From assembly GCF_001269365.1 (NCBI RefSeq), contig NZ_CXOM01000002.1:591440-655439 (forward strand): a stretch of DNA of 64,000 nt, read 5' to 3'. The notes beneath the pieces were generated by a model. It was given only the letters and a program-made list of their open reading frames with translations, ran no database searches and had not been told where the DNA came from. Of this stretch, positions 57,529 through 64,000 are shown one piece after another. Position 1 is the stretch's first letter, and each line of letters starts with the position of its first letter. The stretch comes from Limnohabitans sp. Rim11 (lineage in GTDB: Bacteria; Pseudomonadota; Gammaproteobacteria; Burkholderiales; Burkholderiaceae_C). The translations under genes were made by a program, and so were the position numbers.

Positions 57529-58571
57529 AGGTTCTTATTCGCGCTGATGCTAATTTAAAAACTGGCACTGGCCACATCATGCGATGTGCAGCACTCGGTG
57601 AGAAATTGATGGTTTCAGGTGCTTCGGTTCGGTTTCTAAGTTCGAGCCTCCCCGCAGGTCTTGCGAAATGGGTACGCGATTGCGGTTTTGAACTAACTAC
57701 TTTACCAAATGAATCCACTTCAAATTGGCATGCTGACTTTGATGCAACTAGCAAAGTGGTTCGAGAGATAGGAGGGATAGATCTATTAATTGTGGATCAT
57801 TACTTTCTCGACCAAAAGTGGGAGTCAAAGATGAGACCCTACACTAAGCGTATTCTGGTAATTGATGATTTAGCTAATCGCTATCATGACTGCGATTTCC
57901 TATTAGATCAAAATCTTCACGAAAATCCGCAGGCACGATATTTAAAGCTGCTTCCAAAGAGCGCAATGCTCTTTCTTGGGCCTCAATTCGCTTGTTTACG
58001 AAATGAATTTGATGGAGAAGGTCTGAACTTTGTACGAGATGGCAAAGTGAAGCGCTTATTGGTATTTTTTGGCGGAACGGATCCGGGCAATCAAACATTG
58101 AAAGTCATTGAGGCACTACGTTCTCTTGGAACGGAGGCGCCCGAAAGTACCATCGTACTTGGACCGGCAAATCCATTTGGTGACATGATACATGCCTGTA
58201 CCAACGGGCTAAGAAATATCAGTGTGTTGGACGCTACAGATGAAATGTCAAAGCTAATACAGCAGGCAGATATGGGGATTGGGACATGTGGAGTTGCTGC
58301 TTGGGAAAGGTGCATCTTTGGTCTACCCAGCTTGGTTGCAATTACTGCTGAAAATCAGCGTGAAGATGCAGAAATTCTTGATCGTCTAGGTGCAGTAGAC
58401 AATTTAGGCGACGCTGAATTGCTGAATTCCATTCATTGGAAATTTGCAATCAGCCGTGCGATAAACGATCCAGACCGAATAAGACGGATGTCTGTAGCTT
58501 CAAAAGATGTGATGGTTGGACGATCTGAGGCATTTTCAAAATTCCTGAGGATACTGTTAGATGTCTCCTAA
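57525..58571 (+). CDS. pseG: UDP-2,4-diacetamido-2,4,6-trideoxy-beta-L-altropyranose hydrolase PseG
   Basis: Releases UDP from the PseH product. The 348 residues begin LIRADANLKTGTGHIMRC with the catalytic-type His of the family (GxGHxxR) and have a GT-B-like fold with FFGGTDPGNQTLKV and a C-terminal nucleotide-binding GTCGVAAWERCIFGLP. Start overlaps pseF; the next gene begins 11 bases before its stop. Confidence 0.93.
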   Translation: MKVLIRADANLKTGTGHIMRCAALGEKLMVSGASVRFLSSSLPAGLAKWVRDCGFELTTLPNESTSNWHADFDATSKVVREIGGIDLLIVDHYFLDQKWESKMRPYTKRILVIDDLANRYHDCDFLLDQNLHENPQARYLKLLPKSAMLFLGPQFACLRNEFDGEGLNFVRDGKVKRLLVFFGGTDPGNQTLKVIEALRSLGTEAPESTIVLGPANPFGDMIHACTNGLRNISVLDATDEMSKLIQQADMGIGTCGVAAWERCIFGLPSLVAITAENQREDAEILDRLGAVDNLGDAELLNSIHWKFAISRAINDPDRIRRMSVASKDVMVGRSEAFSKFLRILLDVS

Positions 58572-59682
58572 TCTCGACTTTCTTTTGTATCGCAAACTTG
58601 AGCGCGACTTTAATGCTCCTTATTCCATGCCCGTTTCGCGTGCTGCGCTAGGATTGATGGCTGTTTTGCGTACATGGGTGTCATTAGGTAATGTAGGTCG
58701 CGTCGCTTTGTCGGCAAATGTTTGTCATGACGTGATTGCCGCAATTATTGGCGCTGGATGTGAACCTTTTTTCTGTGATATCGACTTATTAGATGGAAAT
58801 GTTCTTGAGTCCGAATGGGCTAGAGCTCAAATTTCTGGCGCAACAGTTGCGCTTGTCGTGCATGCGTATGGAAACCCGGTAGACCTTTCTGTAGTGCGTC
58901 GATATTTCACTACAGAAAATTCATTAGTCATTGATGATGCGGCACAGGCTCTGGGTTCTAGAAATGAATTTGGAATCGTTGGTGGCCAAGGCGATGTTGG
59001 CTTAATTTCGTTTGGCAAAAGCAAGCATATCGAGGTCGGTGGTGCGGCCGTTCTATTTAAAAATGCTGTTTTTGCAAATAACGTAGCTGCCACACTTCAA
59101 TCATTTGAAATCTTGCCAGATGATCATCGGCGAGCAATCTATTTTAACTTTCGGAGTCGGTTTGACGCTGCCAGAGAAAGTCTGCGAGGTGGGTCAAATG
59201 TCGTTCCAGTTGCATTTGCCGGACTGCTAAATGGATACGCTCCTTACCTGCAATTGGATTTTCCAGCTGGGGCTTCGTATGCTGCTTATGTCGCACTTGA
59301 AAATTATCCGAAGTCAATTGAGCTTCGACTGCAAAAAGTGGCTTTGTGGAACGCTGAATTAGTGGGCAGTAGATTTATTCCTGTGGGTATGAGTACTGGT
59401 TCAGTGCCTTGGCGTTTTACTTGTCGTTTGCCTGGATTAACTTGGGCTGATCAGTACCGCTTAGCTGAAATGATGCGGGAACGAGGGGTGAATGTGAGTC
59501 ATTGGTATTTGCCAGGGCACTGGTATTGCGAAAGTAAGCATCCATCAATGCCTGCGGCTGAACGGTTAGCGCAAGAGGTGTTTCAATTTTGGATTGATGA
59601 CAATACATCCTTTGAGGACATTGAGTTTGGCGCAAAGGTGGTGAAAGCAATTACATGCCAATTCTTTGGCCGCAGTGGGTGA
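58561..59682 (+). CDS. DegT/DnrJ/EryC1-family aminotransferase-like protein
   Basis: The 373 residues show the family core in divergent form: VALSANVCHDVIAAIIGAGCEPFFCDID, VVHAYGNPVDLS, VIDDAAQALGS and LISFGKSKHIEVGGAAVLF, where K155 sits in the place of the PLP lysine. The N-terminal GTxA-type glycine-rich segment is weak. It may be a second sugar aminotransferase or a relative with another role. It overlaps pseG by 11 bases, so it is integrated in the operon. Not part of the standard PseBCHGIF set. Confidence 0.75.
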   Translation: MSPNLDFLLYRKLERDFNAPYSMPVSRAALGLMAVLRTWVSLGNVGRVALSANVCHDVIAAIIGAGCEPFFCDIDLLDGNVLESEWARAQISGATVALVVHAYGNPVDLSVVRRYFTTENSLVIDDAAQALGSRNEFGIVGGQGDVGLISFGKSKHIEVGGAAVLFKNAVFANNVAATLQSFEILPDDHRRAIYFNFRSRFDAARESLRGGSNVVPVAFAGLLNGYAPYLQLDFPAGASYAAYVALENYPKSIELRLQKVALWNAELVGSRFIPVGMSTGSVPWRFTCRLPGLTWADQYRLAEMMRERGVNVSHWYLPGHWYCESKHPSMPAAERLAQEVFQFWIDDNTSFEDIEFGAKVVKAITCQFFGRSG

Positions 59683-59685
59683 TAC

Positions 59686-60336
59686 ATGCAGCAATTAAAA
59701 AATTTGCAGGGCTTAAGGTTTCCAGACGAATACGTAGTACGTATGTTCTTCAAAGAGAGACTTCATGAGCAACCAGGACGTGTTTTGGAGCTTGGATGCG
59801 GTAGTGGCAATAATTTGATTCTGTTTCAAGAATATGAATGGGAAGTCATTGGCATAGACATATCCAGCGAATCTTTGAGTAATGCCTCTCATAATCTTAA
59901 TTGTGAAAGCAAGTCAGCAAATCTAATAACGATGGATCTGTCTAAAGAGATTCCTGTATTTGAAAAACTATTTGATGCAATCATACTTCCAAGTTTTAAC
60001 TACTACATTCCTCGTGCTCAATTTCAAAATATTTTGAATTTCTGTAGCGCCTCCCTTTGTGAAGGAGGTATTTTTTTCTTGCGTTCACGAACTTGCCAGG
60101 ATTGGCGGTATGGACGTGGACGAAAAGTTGAAAATAATGGTTTTATATTAGATTGCAAGGAAACTGGTGAGGATGGGTGTTTAAATGTTTTCTACGAGAA
60201 AAATGAACTGACAAATATGATTGAGAACAGTTTTGAAAAATTAAATCACATGAATGTATTGAGTGCTAAGTATGAAAATATTCAAAGTGGTGTAGTTATT
60301 GCAAATGATGATGTCGTAATTTGGGGCCGAAAATAA
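59686..60336 (+). CDS. Class I SAM-dependent methyltransferase
   Basis: The 216-residue protein has motif I RVLELGCGSGNNLILFQEY (about 31-49), the acidic strand-2 end VIGIDIS and FDAIILPSFNYYIP as motif IV. The target is unknown; within the pse operon a glycan or amino-sugar substituent is plausible. Three bases separate it from the DegT-like stop. Its DNA is clearly more AT-rich than genes before 50 kb. Confidence 0.78.
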   Translation: MQQLKNLQGLRFPDEYVVRMFFKERLHEQPGRVLELGCGSGNNLILFQEYEWEVIGIDISSESLSNASHNLNCESKSANLITMDLSKEIPVFEKLFDAIILPSFNYYIPRAQFQNILNFCSASLCEGGIFFLRSRTCQDWRYGRGRKVENNGFILDCKETGEDGCLNVFYEKNELTNMIENSFEKLNHMNVLSAKYENIQSGVVIANDDVVIWGRK

Positions 60337-60344
60337 ATAGCCAT

Positions 60345-61103
60345 ATGATGAGTGAAAAATCATGTGTAATTGCGCAACCTACATTTATGCCATGGATTGG
60401 TTGGTTTGATCTTGCAGATCAAAGTGATGTATTTGTTATATTGGATGACGTCTCATTTTCTAAGCAATCTTGGCAGCAGAGGAATCGTATACGAACACCT
60501 AAAGGACTTGAATTTATCACTGTTCCCGTGCAGACATCTGGACGAACAGGACAATTAATTAAAGATTGTGAAATTGTTAATTTATTTTTTTTAAAAAAAA
60601 TTATTACAACGCTGCAAGCCAATTACTCTAAGGCTTTGTTTTTTCGTGAAAATTTTGAAGAATTAATCGATTTAATTGAAAATTCAAGTCATTCTAATAA
60701 GCTTGTTGAAATTAATTTTTGCATTATTAAATGGATGGCAAGAAAATTAAAAGTCACAACTCCAACTGTTCTCGCCAGTGACCTAAATGTGGGAGGTAAG
60801 CGAGGTGAACATGTTGCTGCAATATGTGAAGCGGTAGGCGCAAATCACTATCTTTCTACAATTGGTGCTGAAGATTATTTGAAGGATGATATTTCTACTT
60901 TTAATCGAAGTGGTATAAAAATTTCGATACACAATTATGAACATCCGAATTATGCGCAATGTTTTAGTCCATTTACTCCCTATGCAAGTGCTATAGATTT
61001 GATTTTCAATGAGGGCCCTAATGCATCTGAAATTATGCGATCGGGCAGGCGTGCATTAAGGCTACTCTCAAGTCAGTCACATATTAGTTCTGAGGAAAAT
61101 TAG
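60345..61103 (+). CDS. WbqC-family protein
   Basis: The 252-residue protein opens with the WbqC hallmark CVIAQPTFMPWIGWFDLADQ and continues DVFVILDDVSFSKQSWQQRNRI, then YLSTIGAEDYL. WbqC proteins occur in O-antigen and related sugar clusters; their reaction is, to my knowledge, not settled. Two adjacent ATGs (60345 and 60348) are possible starts. It lies one base before pseI and is strongly AT-rich. Confidence 0.85.
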   Translation: MMSEKSCVIAQPTFMPWIGWFDLADQSDVFVILDDVSFSKQSWQQRNRIRTPKGLEFITVPVQTSGRTGQLIKDCEIVNLFFLKKIITTLQANYSKALFFRENFEELIDLIENSSHSNKLVEINFCIIKWMARKLKVTTPTVLASDLNVGGKRGEHVAAICEAVGANHYLSTIGAEDYLKDDISTFNRSGIKISIHNYEHPNYAQCFSPFTPYASAIDLIFNEGPNASEIMRSGRRALRLLSSQSHISSEEN

Positions 61104-61104
61104 A

Positions 61105-62148
61105 ATGAAAATTGGAAATCGCGAAATTGGTTCAAATTCTGAGCCCTTTATCATAGCTGAGATGTCTGGCAATCACAATCAGTCACTGGCACATGCAATT
61201 GAAATTGTTGATGCTGCAGCTAGGTGTGGCGCGCACGCTTTAAAAATCCAAACATATACACCTGACACAATGACGCTTGATCTCGATGAAGGTGAATTTC
61301 ACATTGCTGATCCCAACAGCTTATGGGCTGGTCAATCGCTTTATAAGTTATATGGGGAGGCATACACACCTTGGGAATGGCACAAATCAATTTTCGATAG
61401 AGCGCACGAATTGGGAATCATTGCATTCAGTACGCCATTTGATGATACAGCTGTTGATTTATTGGAAAATTTGGATGTACCTTGCTACAAAATTGCTTCG
61501 TTCGAAAATACAGATTTGCCTTTAATTCGCCGAGTTGCCGCTACAGGTAAACCTTTAATTATTTCAACTGGCATGGCAAGTATTGCGGAACTAGATGAAA
61601 CAGTGCGTACAGCCAGAGAAGCTGGCTGCAGAGACTTAATACTTTTAAAGTGTACAAGTACCTATCCAGCCAATGCCAGTGACACAAATATTCTCACTAT
61701 TCCGCACATGCGTGAACTGTTCGGTTGCGAAGTAGGCTTGTCAGACCATACTATGGGAATTGGCGTAGCTATAGCAAGCGTCGCTTTGGGTGCGACAGTC
61801 ATAGAAAAACATTTCACAATTAGTCGCGCAGACGGTGGCGTAGATAGTGCTTTTTCTATGGAGCCTTCAGAAATGAAGCAACTCGTAGAGGAATCCGAGC
61901 GCGCATGGCGAGCACTTGGAGCCGTTAGTTACGGTGCAAGTGAAACAGAAAAAAAGTCTATGGTATACAGGAGATCTCTTTATATCTCCCAAGACATTAA
62001 AGCTGGTGAAAAATTGACACTTAATAATGTCCGCGTCATCCGCCCAGGCTTAGGCTTGCCTACCAAATACTTGGATGTGGTTCTTGGTAAGAAACTGAAC
62101 CGTAATGTTAAACGTGGAACACCAATCAATTGGAATTTAATTGAATAG
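61105..62148 (+). CDS. pseI: Pseudaminic acid synthase PseI
   Basis: Condenses the altrose derivative with phosphoenolpyruvate. The 347 residues have the NeuB-type TIM barrel (FIIAEMSGNHNQSLAHAIEIV; ALKIQTYTPDTMTLD; LLKCTSTYPA; GLSDHTMGIGVAIASVALGA; VIEKHFTISR) and a C-terminal SAF/antifreeze-like domain (RSLYISQDIKAGEKLTLNNVRVIRPGLGL). It closes the operon in front of a convergent gene. Confidence 0.95.
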   Translation: MKIGNREIGSNSEPFIIAEMSGNHNQSLAHAIEIVDAAARCGAHALKIQTYTPDTMTLDLDEGEFHIADPNSLWAGQSLYKLYGEAYTPWEWHKSIFDRAHELGIIAFSTPFDDTAVDLLENLDVPCYKIASFENTDLPLIRRVAATGKPLIISTGMASIAELDETVRTAREAGCRDLILLKCTSTYPANASDTNILTIPHMRELFGCEVGLSDHTMGIGVAIASVALGATVIEKHFTISRADGGVDSAFSMEPSEMKQLVEESERAWRALGAVSYGASETEKKSMVYRRSLYISQDIKAGEKLTLNNVRVIRPGLGLPTKYLDVVLGKKLNRNVKRGTPINWNLIE

Positions 62149-62163
62149 ATGTAAATTACAGCC

Positions 62164-63801
62164 TCAACTTTCAAGTTGGAATTTTTTGTTTATGTAGTTT
62201 GCTATGTGAGTTAAAACAGACTTAAACTCTTCGTTCTTTTGGGGTGTAAAGGTAATCATGTTTTTTGAAAATGGAAAATAAGTTGTTCCCAAATTCGTCC
62301 AGTCTAGAGAAGGTTTGAAAGTTAGAGCGGGCGTTCCAATTGAAAATGTCATTGGAGAAACTGCAGTTGCCGCAGTTACAACGAAAGTTAACTGTGAAAT
62401 CAACGAAAATACAGTTTCCAAATCATTCTTCAGGTCAATGTCAGGCCAGCGATGAATTTTGACATTGAAATTTTCTTCTGCGAGCGTTAATTCTTCATCG
62501 CAATCGCCATATTGAAGATTGATAAAGACTGCATTGGGGATTGAAAAAATAGCCTCCCAGTCAGAAAGGGGAATATAGTTTGTAGAGCGTTCAGTTGTAA
62601 TCAATCCGCTTCGCCAGCATATTCCAATAATCAATTTATCAAGATTATTTTGAATTAACTCATTGAATGCATGATTGTTGTTTTGAGAAGGGATTAAGTA
62701 CGAATTTTTACTGCCGTAGTCTGAAATTGATTTGCGAAAATGTTTGTTTAAAGAACCGATTGGAACGTGATAAGTGTAGTCGAAAATTAGTTGATTTCCA
62801 TTTTCGTCAAAAGAGTAAGGCCGCACCTTAATGTTAGGAAAAGACCTTTGAGCAACTGATACCAACCTAGGTTGGCATTCTAAAATAACGTTTTTAAATT
62901 TTAATAAAACATCTGAGATGAGACTCATAAAAAGAATTTCATCACCAAGACCTTGTTCGCCCCAAATCATAAGAGTGCCAGAACCAATTTCTTGACCATC
63001 CCATCGAGGAACTGAAAAAGAACGATTGGGACGTCTTCTTTGATAAAAGGGAACCGACTTACTCAGGCCATTATCATACAGTTGCCAGCCTTCTTGTATT
63101 TTTCCAATTGTTAAATATGCATAACTTAAATTGTATTTGATTGTGGCCTCAATGTCATAATGAGGTTGATTATTAGAATTTAAAATATTTTCATAAATTT
63201 CTATTGCTTCGAGATGCCTTCCTTGATTTGAATAAACAAGAGCAATATTTAATTTCGCTTCCGTACATTTTGGATTTAAAGTTAAAGCGGTTTCAAGCGA
63301 ATACTTTGCTTCTTCAAGTCTATAAAGACCAATTAATGCCAGGCCAAGATTTAGATGAAATTCAAAACTAGAAGGGGATAAAGTGATGCCTTTGATACTT
63401 GCATCACATAAATTTTTATTATCACCAAGACTATGATAAACTGAAATTAAGCCTTTAAGCGCCAGTAGATTTTTAGAATCAATCCGAAGTGCCTCAATAA
63501 AAATATCAATTGAAGACTCGAATTGTTCTAATTTAAATAAATCGATCCCTATGTTAGCTAATATTATAGGATTTTCTTTTGAAAGCTCGTGTGCTTTTAA
63601 GTGGTAATCTAATGCAGCACGAAAGTTTCCAATTCTTGAGTAGCAAGTGCCAAGTTCATTTAGTACAGCATAATTTTGAGGTTCTAATTTATAGGCTTCT
63701 AGTAAATATCTAATAGCTTGATTTGTTTTATTTTGAGCGAGGCTATTTTCGATTGATTTTAAGATTTTATTAAATTTGATCTTAGCGGAGTGATTAATCA
63801 T
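62164..63801 (-). CDS. TPR-repeat protein with glycosyltransferase-like C-terminal domain
   Basis: The 545 residues have about seven TPR-like repeats in the first half (for example AVLNELGTCYSRIGNFRAALDYHLKAHEL; AKLNIALVYSNQGRHLEAIEIYENIL) and a C-terminal domain beginning near LMIWGEQGLGDEILFMSLISD, typical of TPR proteins with a GT9/GT41-like fold. Such proteins are often adjacent to flagellins. It is a candidate transferase for decorating flagellin, but the donor and acceptor are unproven. The gene is strongly AT-rich. A ribosome site before the ATG is weak. Confidence 0.78.
   Translation of the reverse strand: MINHSAKIKFNKILKSIENSLAQNKTNQAIRYLLEAYKLEPQNYAVLNELGTCYSRIGNFRAALDYHLKAHELSKENPIILANIGIDLFKLEQFESSIDIFIEALRIDSKNLLALKGLISVYHSLGDNKNLCDASIKGITLSPSSFEFHLNLGLALIGLYRLEEAKYSLETALTLNPKCTEAKLNIALVYSNQGRHLEAIEIYENILNSNNQPHYDIEATIKYNLSYAYLTIGKIQEGWQLYDNGLSKSVPFYQRRRPNRSFSVPRWDGQEIGSGTLMIWGEQGLGDEILFMSLISDVLLKFKNVILECQPRLVSVAQRSFPNIKVRPYSFDENGNQLIFDYTYHVPIGSLNKHFRKSISDYGSKNSYLIPSQNNNHAFNELIQNNLDKLIIGICWRSGLITTERSTNYIPLSDWEAIFSIPNAVFINLQYGDCDEELTLAEENFNVKIHRWPDIDLKNDLETVFSLISQLTFVVTAATAVSPMTFSIGTPALTFKPSLDWTNLGTTYFPFSKNMITFTPQKNEEFKSVLTHIANYINKKFQLES
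62165..62187 (+). terminator. Possible terminator after pseI
   Basis: Short hairpin CAACT-TTCA-AGTTG (62165-62178) followed by GAATTTTTT. It lies inside the last codons of the convergent TPR-glycosyltransferase gene. The stem is weak, hence the modest confidence. Confidence 0.4.
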
Positions 63802-63835
63802 TTTTAAATAGTGTCAATATGCTAACGACAATAGC

Positions 63836-63866
63836 AAAAAAAAAGGCCACTGTAAAGTGGCCTTTT
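63836..63866 (-). terminator. Rho-independent terminator of the second flagellin gene
   Basis: Ten-base perfect arms AAAAGGCCAC (63841-63850) / GTGGCCTTTT (63857-63866), loop of six. Read on the minus strand the stem ends in a run of nine T's (63844 down to 63836). Confidence 0.9.
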
Positions 63867-63878
63867 AGATGTTTAACT

Positions 63879-64000
63879 TTACTTGAGTAAAGCCAAAACT
63901 GATTGAGCACTCTGATTTGCCTGAGCCAACATCGCTGTAGCAGCCTGTGTGATGATTTGTGCCTTTGCTAAATTGGTCGTTTCTTTTGCGTAGTCTGTAT
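63879..64000 (-). CDS. Second flagellin, C-terminal end (partial)
   Basis: Minus-strand reading gives about 40 codons, TDYAKETTNLAKAQIITQAA followed by TAMLAQANQSAQSVLALLK and stop, the flagellin D0 C-terminal helix. It differs from the giant flagellin (ending QQTVLKLLQG), so it is a distinct gene, not a copy. The rest lies beyond the window. Confidence 0.93.
   Translation of the reverse strand, partial: TDYAKETTNLAKAQIITQAATAMLAQANQSAQSVLALLK

Noticed and set aside
1..64000. CRISPR arrays, insertion sequences, prophage or restriction-type defence genes
   Set aside because: No regularly spaced direct repeats, transposase-like or phage-like proteins were seen; the only toxin-antitoxin trace is the broken brnTA.

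Overview
The window looks like chromosomal DNA of a motile betaproteobacterium, order Burkholderiales, probably Comamonadaceae (Limnohabitans/Rhodoferax/Polaromonas-like). The reasons are the gene order tuf-tRNA(Trp)-secE-nusG-rplKAJL-rpoBC, several stand-alone Bug (TctC-type) solute-binding proteins, an rsmB-DUF4390-ntrY-ntrX block, and protein sequences typical of that group. The genus is an inference; no search was possible.

Layout. 1-12.9 kb: translation and transcription core, with the 3' end of tuf, tRNA-Trp, secE, nusG, rplK, rplA, an L10-type leader, rplJ, rplL, rpoB and rpoC, closed by a good terminator. 13-20.5 kb: a LemA-like protein, the rRNA methyltransferase RsmB, a DUF4390 protein, an NtrY-type kinase with a short NtrX-type regulator lacking the AAA+ domain, and a LytS/AlgZ-LytTR/AlgR pair. 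20.5-23.5 kb: divergent RodZ-like and DamX-like membrane proteins and a cysteine-cluster protein.

23.5-37.1 kb: a catabolic and transport region. It holds three Bug binding proteins, a decarboxylase-type amidohydrolase, a two-subunit molybdenum hydroxylase (IorAB type) followed directly by SoxY-like and SoxZ-like proteins, a PEP-mutase/isocitrate-lyase family enzyme, an atypical SDR, an incomplete branched-chain-type ABC transporter (LivM, LivG and LivF only), tRNA-Phe and an MFS transporter. 37.2-40.6 kb: exported proteins, comprising a FimV-like protein with WV-F/Y-P repeats, an alpha-carbonic anhydrase with a long N-terminal extension, a lipoprotein and a surface-adhesin-E-like protein.

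40.6-64 kb: flagella and flagellar sugar. A minus-strand operon runs flrC-like activator-fliE-fliF-fliG-fliH-fliI-fliJ-orf and is preceded by a near-consensus sigma-54 promoter. A 989-residue flagellin with internal repeats lies upstream of it. After a small TPR-like gene and a brnTA module with a truncated toxin comes a pseudaminic-acid cluster (pseB, pseC, pseF, pseG, pseI) interleaved with two methyltransferases, a DegT-family protein and a WbqC-family protein but no recognisable pseH. A convergent TPR-glycosyltransferase and the C-terminus of a second flagellin close the window. The likely logic is flagellin made, decorated with a modified nonulosonic acid, and exported by the Fli apparatus encoded beside it. 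DNA from about 55 kb on is visibly richer in A+T, which suggests the sugar cluster was acquired or exchanged.

Most notable: the IorAB-SoxYZ arrangement with a non-canonical SoxY tip; the pse cluster without pseH; a 13-bp motif plus palindrome shared by the flagellar operon promoter and the region upstream of pseB; the nested inverted repeats over a truncated brnT; and the repeat-bearing giant flagellin. No stretch longer than 300 bases lacks a gene.
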